DNA of 64,000 bases from Halisarca cf. caerulea (GCA_963170055.1 CAUJGJ010000037.1:466901-530900); one strand, 5' to 3'. Shown: positions 35,691-63,376, counted from the first letter of the stretch. The notes: generated from the letters alone by a model not told the origin. Numbers and translations are program-made.

Positions 35691-36240
35691 ACTGTATTAT
35701 AATGCAAATAATTTTAATTGAATTTCAAATTATCCAAATACTAACACTACAACAGAAGAAAAAGTGGATTGGGTGCAACAAATATCAGGGAATCAATAAT
35801 TATATTTGAGTTCACTTTGACTAAAGGTAATTCAAGCAGAAAAAGCTGTATATACGGCCAAAATCAAGCATAATACTCTTCAACCATTAAAGTCTCTTCA
35901 AATTGGGCATTTGCTTTGTATCCTGATTCAGCAGTTACCTCATCATAACCCAGGCTAAGGTGCTAGATTAGAGTATTATGGTCTTTAGAAGTCATGCACT
36001 GTTGGTGTTATGGCTGGATTAGCTTTTTGTGTTGATCGTGAGGTTTATGCTCAGCCTTATACCTGGAGAAACATTGCATGTTACCCATGACACTTATTTG
36101 CTATGCCATTGAGTAGAAGTGCATGGAAGTAAGTACACCTGAAGCCCTGGGGGTGAGGGGATGGGGGGTCGTGCAACCAGACCCTCAACTTGGCTCCTAG
36201 ATACTTGTCCAATTATTAACATTAAATGCATAATATAATA
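35691..36240. other. Intergenic, no gene recognised
   Basis: A/T-rich sequence with no supported exons. A fragment at 36166-36203 shares CCAGACCCTCAACTTGG with 464-480. Confidence 0.5.
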
Positions 36241-36427
36241 CAGTTGAACCCCTCTAATCCGGAAACCTCGGGACCTGAAAGTACTGTCCTGATTATCAAG
36301 GTGTCCTCACTGCAGGGGTTGGAGATGTACTATGGCTTGTTATAGTGGAGTATTAGGTTCCCGTGGCACGTGTCCACATTAGAGGGGTGTCCCCAATTCA
36401 GGGGGCTGGATTAGAGGGGTTCCACTG
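36241..36427. mobile_element. MITE family C copy
   Basis: Begins CAGTTGAACCCCTCTAATCC and ends GATTAGAGGGGTTCCACTG. The body is collinear and highly similar to 34259-34444 (shared CACTGCAGGGGTTGGAGATG). Confidence 0.85.
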
Positions 36428-37699
36428 TTCACAGTGCTACTATAATAATAATTGTAGTAAAAAATAGAAAGTCAATAAATGATTTAAATTAGTTGATTTC
36501 TCCATAGATACTCTATATATACTCCAGAGATTAATCTTGGCAGATCTGGTTTTCTTCTGGATGATCATGATCTGGCTCCTCTTAGCTTATGCACATGATT
36601 GCAGCTTGCCAGTACAATGAAGGAAAAGTTAAATGACATCGACATCTGATTTTAATATTGCAATCTTTGAATATGGGGTGCATGTCATGTAAGTTTATCT
36701 GCCATTAACCCTGCACGTCTCTTATATGGCTATCAAAGTGGCTAATGGCTCCATTCCCCCAATAGTTGACATCCAAAATGGTGTACATCTAGGTGCCTTG
36801 CTCCACATGCACTCTTCCTCACACTTTGGGCCTAAATATCTTTGTATTGAACAGTTGTATATCCCGCTTTTTTGTAGAATTCCTTAGCACTGTCATCTAG
36901 GTATACATTTTCTTTTGTGATGGTTGATTGCAGCTGGAATTGCACTCCTGAACAGGTAGGAAGAACAGTTCAACTTAAATCCCACACAGTGGTAAACGGT
37001 AGAGAGCAGGTCTAGGTCAGCTAAGACATCTCTTATTTGGTTGTATACATGTTGTATCAGAAATTCAGTCTCTTAGTGACTGATAGGCCAACTGTATTGT
37101 AGACAATGTACATCCCAGAAGCCTATTCAGTTGTGTAGGTTGAAGCCATTGATATTCCTCGACTGGGATTGCAGTTAGCCAATTACGTTGAGGGTCTACC
37201 TTTGCCACGTAGTTGGATGGCACCTTGAAGACTGTTGGGAAAACCAGACCTGAGCTATTATACATCTTCTGCATGGCTGCCTATGTATTGGTTGTTCAAA
37301 TAGTGCATGGCATGCATGCTTGCACATGTACAGGGTCTTCTGTTTTCTTCTGTAGGCTATATAATAGTAATCATATAACTAGGGATGAGGTCACTCTTTG
37401 GAGGCTTCGCATTGTCATGGTACTTATTATCATGGAGTTTGGAACTCTAATTTCACCTAACTTTGCAGGCAATGCATAGAGTCTGGAACTCCTATAATGT
37501 TAATGTCAGGGCAGGAAGGATATTTGGCTCTTGGATCCTTTCAAAATGCATATGTCACCTTTGTGCATTGGCAGGATCAAAGAGATTTGGGACCGCATGG
37601 CTATGTGAGACTACTGCCTATAATAGGTGTGGGACAAATAATTATACCCAGTGGATATTGAGCCGCCAGAAATTACACAATCTAATCCCAACCCTAACC

Positions 37700-38240
37700 C
37701 TAATGGTTATGCAACATTCCAGCATTGTGTATATGTATTGATGACGAAATACTGTCGGATGAATAGTGCCCTGCTCAATGAAGTATGTCCCAACACCAGC
37801 ACTGAACCTGGTCTGCTACCACTCCATGATGAAGAACTCAACCATGCTACAGCCATCAGAGCAGATGAAGCAAGACTTGACATTAAAGTTTCTGGCATAG
37901 GGGTCATGCATAATGATGTTCGGGTTTTCCACCCAAATACATCATCCTATACCGCCAGAAATCCCCTGTGAGTCTTTACCGTCAACATGAGATGGAGAAA
38001 AAGAGAGGTTATGCCCAGCGTGTAAGGGAAGTCGAAAGAGCAGCTTTCACTCCACTTGTCTTGTCCACCACGGGAGGTATACTCATGATTGCAGCACTTT
38101 TTCAAACGCCTTAGTGCAATGATCGCAGAGAAGAGGAAACTGCCTTACCACCACGTAATCTCCTGGCTGAGATGCAGAATCTCCTTTGCCCTTCTATGTC
38201 AGAGAATTATGCGCCTCCGATGATCAAGATCTTCAAAGAC
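37700..38240 (+). pseudogene. Degraded transposon-associated protein fragment (DVRVFHPN family)
   Basis: The plus-strand frame ending at 37971 reads ALLNEVCPNTSTEPGLLPL, then ADEARLDIKVSGIG and DVRVFHPNTSSY. After frameshifts it continues with YRQHEMEKKRGYAQRVREVE and FTPLVLSTTGG-like segments, then WLRCRISFALL. I recognise this from many repeated, mostly uncharacterised open frames in sponge and coral genomes, thought to be part of retroelements. The ARLDI...DVRVF pattern resembles a PD-(D/E)xK nuclease core (inference). The copy is broken by stops and frameshifts. The upstream 36428-37700 has no recognisable gene. Confidence 0.5.
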
Positions 38241-38589
38241 CAGATTTATAGGGGTATAGGGTATAGGGTATTCTTATTTAACCTGGGGAACCTATAGACA
38301 GAGGCTACTGTATATAAGTGGCACCCTGCATCTCCAGTGCTACATCCCAAATTTAACTTAATCCAATAATTGTTTTTTCTTGCTGTTTTTGACAATGTAC
38401 AATATGTCTGTGTATTGAGTAATGCTATAAATCTATAATTATTACTTGCTGAAACTCGCATATATACAGTATAAGAAGGTAAGAAGCCACCAGTGCGCGC
38501 ACTGTATTATAACCGCTAACCAAGTTGAAACTCCGCAGGTAAGTGATGCATCTTTATTTCTTCTTGATTTGGACCCAGCTGATAGTGAC

Positions 38590-53686
<15,097 letters not shown>

Positions 53687-54622
53687 ACAATGGTCAATTT
53701 TAATTTGCTGTTTTAACAATTTTATTCTTCAGATTTACTTGTGCTTTCATCATGCACTGCATATACATTACATCTTATATTATGCATGTAAAACATCCTC
53801 TTACATGCCTTCACATGATTTCTACGTTTGTAAGGAAATAAAGCCATATGTATACTGTGTACAGTGAACTCCTCTATATTCCGGACACCTTGGGACCAGA
53901 AAGGACTGTGCCGATTATATGAAAGTGTACGTAAGAGGGATGTCTGCAATTCACTGCACTGTATTAATGTAGTTCATATTCATTTTAATATTTCATGTAC
54001 AATCTTATACTGTCATAACTAAAACCACTATTAAATTCAGAAATGTTCTAAAATATCGGTTTCATTGCTTGGTAACTACAGTGGAACCTCTCTAATAAGG
54101 ACACTATTGGGACCACTGTTAACTTTCCTAGCTGTTTATATGAAGGTGTCCATATGTTTCAGAGGTTTTATATGTATATACACATGTCAATGTGAGGGCT
54201 GTCAAATGGGGCAGAGAAATGGTGTCCTTTTAAAAGGAGTGGCTGAACTTCAGAGGTGCATGTCCTTTAATAGAGGTTTCACTGTACATCCCGTGTGCAC
54301 AGGACAGTATATAGGTATACATACAGTGTATACGCATGCACCTATACATGTGAATATACTTTAGATATATATACTCATGCATGCAGGCCGGGTGCATGCA
54401 TGCTTATAATGCTGTATCATGTGCTTGCAATTGCAATTGCTACTTGGCAAATATATGTGCTTTAGAATTCTCATGCACACTGTGTTAACTTGATTTTCTG
54501 ATAACATACTGTGCACAAAAGTCGAATATTATATGTCTATATGTTTAAAATAAATTAAAATTTTCAACCAAAAGTATGGTCAAAATACACACAAGAAAAA
54601 TGTACCAATATTACCACCATAC
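53687..54622. other. Intergenic space between convergent kinase and SVOP-like genes
   Basis: Holds two diverged, shortened MITE family C copies: 53862-53961 (CAGTGAACTCCTCTATATTC to CACTGCACTG) and 54079-54284 (CAGTGGAACCTCTCTAATAA to TTTCACTG). No gene recognised. Confidence 0.65.
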
Positions 54623-55908
54623 TCATTGTAACACTTCTGTACTTTGAGGATGGTTAGAAGTTACTGCATCCTGCACAGACAAGAGACACATCAAGGATAA
54701 CATGCAATGACAACACAACGTGTTCACAGCTACCCATGTGGTGCAAGTGATAGGGGGAGGGGGGGAGGGGGAAGGGTTAACCATTATTGGAATATCCTAT
54801 CATAGACTATATATTATAGAGTGCCTATAATCCTACATTATAAAACATTATAATTAGTGAAAACTTAATTTCTCAACCACATCATTTTAGAAGTGGAACA
54901 GATATTTGCAAATTATAATTTTTCATTTAACTACCATATCGAGTGATGGAGTAAAAATTGTATACTCGATAATGGTAATGGAAATTTAAAATGTATAAGG
55001 TATCTCTTATTCTGCCTTACTGTACACATGTAATAGTTGTATCCTGCCTTGGTGTGCTACAGCAGCCATAAAGTGTTAATTAATTTGCACTTTATGCTGC
55101 TGTAGCACACCGAGGCAGGATACAACTACTATGTGTCATGGTGAAGCAAAACACTGCAAAATGTGACAATTGACAACTACTAATTAATGAGGCATGAATG
55201 GGTTTTGGCTGGCAGGATATTGACAAGACCCTTGACCTGGGCTACATCAGAGTAGCAGGGCTACATCGTGGATGTAAGCCCACCGTACTCTTTAATCCAC
55301 CCAACTTTCGCCCCCGCACCATGACACATATGTACATATAATATGGACGTACAGGTGCTCAGGCTTTACAGTACTAGTGTTCGCCGGTTACAAAAGTAGC
55401 GAAAACAACTATTCTGCCTGCACCTTTATACCTATTGATCCATTTTCATCTAATATAGTGGTCAAACTCTGTGTGTCTCATTCATTCATATTGCTGCAAT
55501 CAAATTATATGCCATTGGTCTCAGAACAAAATTAAAGCTCCATACACCTATCACACATCCTATCGGAACAGCACTGGGTTTTTGTTAAGCCTCCTATGTG
55601 GGGGGGGGGGGGGGGGTTCTTGTGAATAGGGGTGTTGACAAAGCCATACACACAAGCATACCGCGCCTCAATTCCCAGGGGTGATGGTGGAGGAAATGAT
55701 TTTATAATGGGGGACAAATTCCTACCCCAAATAACATACTTTCAGGGTCTTTCCTCTTGTTTCCACTGGTAAGAGTACAACTGCTGCTAAAGAGACCACT
55801 AGCAGACCTAAAAAGACTGATATTCCAGCTATATCACTGGCCTCTATCACAACCTGCAATGTATACAATAATATCATTCAGATTACACACACACACACAC
55901 ACACACAC

Positions 55909-55973
<65 letters not shown>

Positions 55974-55994
55974 CACATGCACAGGCAACACAAA

Positions 55995-56041
<47 letters not shown>

Positions 56042-59000
56042 ACACACACGCAAGCACACACACATACACACACACGCAACACAAATACACACACGCGTGC
56101 ACACACACACACACACACATACATACACACACACATGTGCACATGCACACACACAAACACACACACGCGCACACACACACACACACACACACACGATTAT
56201 GAGACCAATGTAGGAGAAGTAAGATATTATGGAGCACGGTAGTACTCCATATGTAGGATTAACACGGAAATACATGGCCACTATACATTAGTAAAAATTT
56301 GTTTTTGTCCAAAAACTAATGGTATGGTGACTCCATAGTTTCAAAAGTAAATTTTGGTGCATTTTGACACACCAGCTACAATGAAAAGTAGTTTAAAAGC
56401 TTTGTAAAGCTATCTCTTTAAAGAAATGCGAAGTACACTTGCCGAGGTATGGGTTCGCAACACCATAGCATTTTAAGATGAGCTCCGATTGTTAGCGTGA
56501 AGTGCCTTTTGTATGTTTTGAAGCCACACCTACACTTCTAAAGCGAGAAAATTTTTAATAGGCAAATCCCATACATTCGCCGGAGCAACCATTTTCGGAT
56601 TATCGAAATGGCTACGCGAGACTAGGCATACATGTACGTACACATGGCAAAGCGTTCTATGGTTCGATGATAGTTGCAACTTCAGCACTCTTTTGTTTGA
56701 GCCTTTGTTTCTTCATGGGTACATTGATTTTGGTCAGGTAGCTACATACTTTTAGCTTTTTATCTTAGAAGACTTGATTATGTTCCTTCTCAACTGCAGT
56801 GGAAACCTTTAACAGACTCTATTCGAACAACTGTTTTTTAAAAGGAAAAATAGCATGAACAAGAGTGTATAAAAACCATTTTAAAATGGTAAAAGGATGC
56901 AGGATTGACACAGGACTGTGTAAAAAGGCCTTATCATAAAAGGATTCTCCAAAAACACTTGGAACAAGGGTGAGTTGCAAAACAGGTACATGACATGGCT
57001 AGATGGGCAAAGGGCAAGACAGGCATAGGGCTAGACGAGCATAGGGCTACACATACATACATGAGGCTAGACGGGTATAGGGCTAGACAAAGCATAATTG
57101 GACTGAGTGTACATTGTGCAAATTCCTACATCCCGCAGCATATACATATAACGTACCGCACATGAGGGATGTAGGAATTTGCACTGTGTACACTCGGTCC
57201 AATTATACTTTGTCTAGACCTACGTATACCCGTCTAGCCTCATGTATGTGTAGCCCTATGCTCGTCTAGCCCTATGCCCGTCTTGCCCTTTGCCCATCTA
57301 GCCCTGTACCTGTTTTGAAACTCACCCTTGTTCAAAGTGTTTTTGGAGAATCCTTTTTTGATAAGGCCTTTTTGCACGGTCCTATGTCAATCCTACATCC
57401 TTTAGGGGGGTGCTGATGGCTCAGTAGGTTAGCACTGGAAGTCAATCAAGCATTGAGCAAAAGGCACCACTCCACCTGTGTGCCACTTGGAGTTGTTTCC
57501 CTGCACCCCCCTGCCACCAGCCTGGGAACAGCTGAGAAGATGACCTACTGCAGCCACCAAACAATTTGCATTGATTTAGTTTGATTGCGTGTGTGAGCGA
57601 GTGTGTGGGATACTGGGGGCCTTAGTAGTAGCCTCAGGCTAATGGCTACTCAGTTAAAATAAGAAATTATTATTATTATTATTATTATTAATATTTAACC
57701 ATTTTTAAATGGTTTTTATACATTTTTAGTATAAGAGAATGTCTTACAATAATGGAAGCCAAGGGAAGATTAGGGTGTCTACCCAAGGAATCAGTTCAGA
57801 ATTTACACAGAAACATATGTTCCTGCTGGTGGAAACCTACAAGCTAAACCACAAATACCCTTCCAAGATACACTCATTACAATTATACACTAACTGCCCC
57901 TCCCTTCCTTTGAGCAATGACTGTCTGAACACTCATACAATGGATGGAACACAGCCATGGAAGGAACCAGTAGATAACCACTAGCCAGTCCATATACAAA
58001 CATCCCTCCCAAACCATCACAGGATAATCCACCTAATCACACACATACAACAGTACGTAAGTGTATGCACACATGTACCGTACTGTATGTGTACAGTACA
58101 TGTACTGTATGCACACATGTACTGTATGCACACATGTACTGTATGCATACATGTACTGTATGTGTACATATACTGTACATGTACATGTACATATGCATGT
58201 ACAGTATATGTATATACATACGTATGTTCAATGTACCACATGTACATACAAACCTGTGCAATGTATGGAGATATTGCTGCCCCTAGATTTCCAATTGCAG
58301 TACAAACACCCAGTCCCAACGCCCTCACGTTGGTTGGGTAAATTTCAGGAGTATAAATGTACAGTATTTGATACACTCCAGTTAGCAAAGCTCTTGCACA
58401 GAATATGAATGCGGTCAGGACAGTCCTTCAAGAAGAAATATGATACACAATTACAATCACATTTTATATGAAATACATTTCTATGAAAGCCATAATATCA
58501 TAATGTGGACATTAACACTGATAAGCACACATTCAGAGTCACCACAGGTGAAAAAAGCTGCCTATACAAAAGTGGGCATTATTTAGACATGTTGCTCAAG
58601 ACAAGCTGTATGAACAGAGCATACGTACATTCTCATACAAAAGGATTTCTTCAATGCTATTATAGCAATGTGAGTATCTTCTGAGGCCGAGTCACCATAG
58701 TAAAGTGTGCAAGAAATAATTTGACATAATTGAGCAATTTTTACAATCTACCACTGACATATTGTTTGTTGCCCTCGGAGTATCAGATTACCAAGATTCA
58801 ACTGCATAAACCATACACTCTGCATGCAGCATCACCGTACCTTGATAGACAAATATACAGGAGCCCCACAAAGACTGCACAGAGAAACATTTCAATCCCC
58901 ATCACTACTTTCCTTCCAAGACAGAGGAGAAGAATTCCTGCTATAGCGAGCCCAGGTATTTCAGATGCCAGTGTCCACATAACTGTCCCATAGTCCTCCA

Positions 59001-61487
59001 AATCCAGCTCTTTACAGACATCAAGATCAAGAGGATTGTCACTGCTTCCTGTAAAGGAATATTTGAAAACAGGCTATATACCCCACAACGCAGACATGTG
59101 TACATGATGTAGTGACAAACAACCTGAGATACAGATGAAGGCGGGGGTATGCACACATGTAAAGTTACCAAGCATCAGTTACTAACCGCAGTGATTGTTC
59201 TGTTTGAACAAGGATGTGGACAGCAAGACACTTCCGTAGATGAAGGACATGGTACACGGCCAGATGAATCCTAATAGCAATGTTGTTTTCCACATTCCTT
59301 TTTGAAACAATGGCAGAATTTGAAACCCCTGCAGGGAATATGCAATTAAAACTTGGATTGAGTACTCTGCAAACAAGAGGATACAGTCAAGCAGCAATAC
59401 TGTAGGATACAGTCACTGCATGCAGTACATCAATGTTCACCTTACTGTCCACTTCACTGGACGCAGTATTACTTGCAGAGCTCACAAATTCTCTTCCATG
59501 AGGAAACAACAATGCCTTCTCAGAGTCAACAGCATCAGACAAATGATCTTCGTCCTTCTTCACAATAAACTTAACCTTGGTTTTGTGCTCTCCTCTCTTG
59601 ATGACAAGTGGACCCTTAATGGCTGGTCTGCAGTTAAACCTGGCTACACTGTTGAGCACCTTTAGTGCTGCGTCAGACTTACCCTTGAGCACCAAATGCC
59701 TTGGAGACCGAGGAATAACCTGTCCCAGATAAGGAAATCAAATGAATAAAACATAAAATGTGGCAAAATTAGATACTAGTCTTCATAGACTAAGTATTTT
59801 ATAAAGGAGCTCAACAACAATCTTCATGGTGTAAAGTACAAATATGCATGCACCAAGTACATACATAGGTACAAATACATTGTGCAGTGTGAGAGCCACG
59901 TGCAGTACAGTTTGCACTCACAAAGGACATTGTTGTGACCATCACTGCAGGCAACGCTGACACAAACAAGTACCACCTCCAGCCAACACTTGGTACCATA
60001 AACAAGCCGATGGCAACGACAACAATCCCACCAATAGCAAAGAAAACCTGCGAACAAAGTTTTGAGGTTAAATACTCAGAAATTGCAAAATAAGCATGTT
60101 ACATAGCTGATGACTGAATCACCTCCATTGACAGCACTGCTGCTCCTCGATATGTTCTTGGCATGAATTCACTCAAATATGTTACTCTAATCAATTGGCA
60201 AAACAAGAGGACTTTATCATGCTATCAGGTAAGACGTACGAATAACTGCATTACTATGTACCAACAAATACACTCATGGACAAGAACTTTACACTGGCAG
60301 CAATTGACTCACATTACTACACCACTACCAGAGAGGGAAAATCCAGTGAATATTCTCATAACTAACAACCATCCATAGTATGGAGAAAATGAGCTGAGAA
60401 TACCAAAGACAGATGTTAACCCATTGGTTAGTACAATTGCCTGCATGGGCAAGAGAAGTGTACAACCATAAACGAACTGCCACCAGATATAACATTGACT
60501 TTCTTCTGAATCACCTTTTTTCTTCCGTACCTGTCACCCATAAATCCCCAGAACTGAGATCCAACAAGTATGCCAAGGAAAAACAGCTATGAGAAGAGAA
60601 AGTCTTTTGTACTGCAATCAGTAACACATGTACAGTGGTCGGGATACATAATATTATTGGGATACTGTACATAGCATTGCATGCAGCTATTGCAGTGTTG
60701 TGTTGTAGTAGCAACTCACAGATGTTAGCAAGGCTTCCTCCTCAACAGAAAGTCCCCACTCACACTTCAACAATTCTGACAATATGGACAATATCAAAAT
60801 TAGAAATCCTGCCATGAACTGCACAAGATATGAAGAATAGTCTCAAATGAAAACAGATTCATACAGGATATTTTTGAACTAAGTGCATTACAAATTTGAT
60901 TGGCACATCTTATAGCATTGAAGTTCACCATAGAATATACAGTAGGCTAAGCATTATATTACACAAAAGGGAGAAATATATGAGTAGCACATCAGCACTG
61001 CAGCTTTGTCACCCAAAAGGGGAGTTCATTTGGATCCCTTAAACCCTCCCCCCCCGTGTATAGCTCTGGGATAAACTAATAAGAACAATACCACTGTCTT
61101 CTATTGCAGCCGGAAAATAACTCTACCAGACAAAATCTTCCTGTATACCTTTCACAGGATTTATGGCTACATTTGGCCATCAGCAGATACACCAGTAAGT
61201 GAACACTTTCTAGTTGGTGCATACCGAAATAAAACAAGTGGTTTGTGTGGGACTTGGGTCGAATATCTATGGTGGGACTTGCAAAATACGACCATATACC
61301 ATCTAATGACCTAGTCTACTGCCAAACGTACCCAGTTTAGTCCTGCGAATACAGTTAAAAGAAGGTGAAATAATCCAAAACCAACTTGTTCTACCGCTTC
61401 GTCGGTGGTAATAGAAGGCTTGATATTCTCCGAACTGCCATCTGTATCGTGTGATTCTTCACCTTTCACGTCTTCATCCGTACCCAT
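54623..61487 (-). CDS. SVOP: SVOP-like major facilitator transporter (SV2-related), 12 exons
   Basis: Exons in transcript order: 61332-61487, 60720-60818, 60515-60586, 60313-60440, 60123-60186, 59922-60047, 59417-59719, 59187-59328, 58841-59048, 58254-58425, 55740-55853, 54623-54670; all GT-AG and in phase, 543 residues (human SVOP 548). Members are 12-helix proteins of the organic-ion/sugar branch of the MFS; the substrate of SVOP is not established. Matching blocks: VEQVGFGLFHLLL before helix 1, CEWGLSVEEEALLTS, the MFS signature GFMGDRYGRKK, VPSVGWRWYLFVSALPA, WKTTLLLGFIWPCTMS, CLGRKVVMGIEM, YIYTPEIYPTNVRALGLG, LLPVETRGKTLK. The central cytoplasmic loop in exon 7 is longer and more charged than in vertebrates. 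The last exon is short and poorly conserved, the least certain. Intron 11 contains a microsatellite, a foldback (55034-55128) and the 56862-57720 foldback element. The start is 189 bp from the divergent PYCR start. Confidence 0.88.
55034..55128. mobile_element. Foldback element with about 40-bp arms
   Basis: TAGTTGTATCCTGCCTTGGT and GTGCTACAGCAGC at the left mirror GCTGCTGTAGCACACCGAGG and CAGGATACAACTA at the right around a short A/T loop. It is nearly perfect and lies in SVOP intron 11. Confidence 0.75.
55884..56195. repeat. CA microsatellite with interruptions
   Basis: About 310 bp of AC repeats with ACGC, ACAT and AACACAAA variants, in SVOP intron 11. Confidence 0.95.
56862..57725. mobile_element. 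Large foldback element with about 270-bp arms, split by a SINE
   Basis: The left arm (56862-57135: GTGTATAAAAACCATTTTAA, GGATTCTCCAAAAACACTTG, repeated GGGCTAGACGAGCATAGGGC units) is the reverse complement of the right arm (57165-57405, resuming at 57691-57720 as ACCATTTTTAAATGGTTTTT). Each arm contains 4-5 degenerate copies of a GTCTAGCCCTATGCCC-type unit. The right arm is interrupted by the insertion 57406-57690. No ORF. Partial relatives: 34070-34200 and 47485-47830. Confidence 0.8.
57406..57690 (+). mobile_element. tRNA-like SINE inserted in the foldback element
   Basis: The head TGGCTCAGTAGGTTAGCAC matches the tRNA A box (TGGCNNAGTNGG) closely. I cannot place a good B box. It ends with AAGAAATTATTATTATTATT, an ATT tail like the LINE tails in this window. 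The clean interruption of the right arm of the surrounding element at exactly these borders supports a recent insertion of about 285 bp. Confidence 0.65.
58060..58215. repeat. TACTGTATGCACACATG tandem array (SVOP intron 10)
   Basis: Several 18-bp units of the ACATGTACTGTATGCA type, decaying into TATACATA sequence. Its open frames are artefacts. Confidence 0.85.
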
Positions 61488-61676
61488 TGTACAGTCGTAG
61501 ACACTTGGTTGGAGTATCAATGGTTGGAGGTACCTTCGATGCTATGGGCGATCCAACAGTGACACCAGAGGACCTAGGATGATACTAGCTCTTACGGAAT
61601 CGTTAGATGTAGGACAATGTTGGCCTCTTGTAAGTGAGCACGACGGTCATGCTTGGGGAAAATCCCTCCTCATGTG
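61488..61676. promoter_or_regulatory. Bidirectional promoter between SVOP-like and PYCR genes
   Basis: 189 bp separate the two divergent start codons. No TATA box is evident. Both promoters must lie in or near this interval (inference). Confidence 0.5.
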
Positions 61677-63310
61677 ATGGAAAAGATGGCTCGCGAGGTA
61701 GACGCTTCCACCCGAGATCTAGTGAAGTCACTCAAGATAGGCTTTTGGGGATGCGGAAAGATAGCGCAATCTTTAGCAAATGGATTTATTCGTTCTGGTA
61801 CGTGTTTAGCCTTACACTATTGTCAAAGGGAGTATATTGTAAAGTGTTTTGCTTGATCTTACCTAATTTATACTTACATAATGGTGTGTGTGTGTGAGGA
61901 GGGAACCTGATTCCATGCCAGTGATTTTCAAAATACTGCACTATATGTGGAGATATACCTTAACAGTGGACCACATTGCACTCACTGCTACTGATAGTAA
62001 CACTTGTAATGTTTTGCTACCTACAACGCACTCAGTGCTACCATGGGAATTCCATGATGCTACCATGTATGCGATTTTGACATTAAAAGGCAAGCTAGGT
62101 AACACGCAAAACTGAAGCTTGATTATTAATTTGTATAGTTTCAACCTGCACCAGACCAGATTCATCCTTTTGCAATAGGAAAAATAATATAAACAAAAAA
62201 ACAGGGTTAGGGTTTGGATTTTTCTTCCTGCAAATGGAGGAATTCAGACTGGCTACGCTAGACTAACCACCCGGTGGATCCCCTAGTAATTCCCCAGTAC
62301 TGTATGTAAAATTAAAGTCTATACATGATTCATTATAAGCCAATACGTGATGTACTGTTAAACATCTGATATGATATAACTTTCGAACTGATTCTCACTT
62401 AGCACAGATCAATTGTACTGAATCATTCATACAGAATGTTTCTGCGACATAGGCCTTCATCAGCTGTAAAACTAAAGAATTAAGTTTTACAGCCGATGAA
62501 GTCCTATGTGGGTGAAACGTTCTGTACAGTTGATTCTGTCCAGTTGATCTGTGCTAAGTGAGAATCCTTGTATCATATCATAGCAAGTCAACGTAGCAAT
62601 GAGTCTCTATCACATCTTATAAAACGTCTTGTACTGTACTCTGTTTTATGGAGATGTTCCTGTTGTAGGTGCTGTTGCGCCACACAATATTGCAGCTGTT
62701 GCTTCTACACCGAAGTCAGCAAATCTAGCAGTTATGAAGGTAATTATTTGAATTGAATACTAGCATCATAAATTATGAAGGGGGTGCTTTGCATTAGGTG
62801 GCTAACCTTGCCCCCTCCCCTTCCCCCTGAGCGAACCCTTATGTGGGCGAACCCTTATTTATTTATGCACTACTCAGCAAGGTACGTAAGATTTATACAT
62901 ATACAGTTGAACCTCTCTACAACGAACCCTGAATATAATGAACTCCCTGATATAACAAACACAGACCTTAGAATGTACACCTACATATTTACTCTATTGT
63001 AAATGAACCCTGATGTAGTGAACTTTTCCAGCGGTCCTGGGGGGGGGGGGGGGGGGGGGTATAGAGAGGCTGGACTATACTTTGACGTACGACGTATTTA
63101 TCTGTTTTGCATTTTGAACAGTCCCTTGGGGCCACCTGTTATGCTGCTATTGAGGATATGGTGAAGGATATTGATGTTGTGATTCTGGCAGTTGAGCCTC
63201 AAGAGGGATTGCATGTACTCCGCAAGCATGGATTGGTCTCTGACGCTACGGACAAGCCAAAGGCATTAGTATCACTTGTGACTGGAATTACTATATCAGA
63301 TATGAAAAAA
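61677..63310 (+). CDS. PYCR: Pyrroline-5-carboxylate reductase, first 3 exons (gene continues beyond window)
   Basis: Exons: 61677-61797, 62669-62739, 63122-63310, in phase with GT-AG borders; the last donor is AAA|GTGTGG before a GT microsatellite. P5C reductase makes proline from pyrroline-5-carboxylate with NAD(P)H. The N-terminal Rossmann fold is visible: IGFWGCGKIAQSLANGFIRSG is the nucleotide-binding glycine loop (usually GxGxMA), followed by NIAAVASTPKSANL, DVVILAVEPQ (cofactor pocket; family often V/AKPQ) and ALVSLVTGITISDMKK. The C-terminal dimerisation domain is missing only because the window ends. The ATG at 61677 was chosen; another in-frame ATG follows at 61686. Which vertebrate paralogue it matches best cannot be told from this half. 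Intron 1 carries a foldback element and intron 2 a MITE. Confidence 0.88.
62368..62582. mobile_element. Foldback element in PYCR intron 1
   Basis: TGATTCTCACTTAGCACAGA and CATAGGCCTTCATCAGCTGT at the left mirror ACAGCCGATGAAGTCCTATG and TCTGTGCTAAGTGAGAATCC at the right, with arms of about 95 bp. It has no ORF. Confidence 0.75.
62904..63078. mobile_element. MITE family C2 copy with poly(G) expansion
   Basis: Begins CAGTTGAACCTCTCTACAAC and ends TATAGAGAGGCTGGACTA. Shares CTTAGAATGTACACCTACAT-type interior with 11180-11341. A run of about 19 G (63041-63059) has grown in the right part. It lies in PYCR intron 2. Confidence 0.75.
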
Positions 63311-63322
63311 GTGTGGTTTTGT

Positions 63323-63374
<52 letters not shown>
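63323..63374. repeat. GT microsatellite just after PYCR exon 3
   Basis: About 50 bp of GT repeats starting about 13 bases after the splice donor. Confidence 0.95.

Positions 63375-63376
<2 letters not shown>

Noticed and set aside
37683..37706. CCCAACCCTAACCCTAA resembling telomere repeat
   Set aside because: Barely two units; chance or microsatellite.
56862..57405. Repeated GGGCTAGACGAGCATA units considered as a CRISPR-like array
   Set aside because: Eukaryotic context, variable units without uniform spacers, and mirror-image arms show a foldback transposon.
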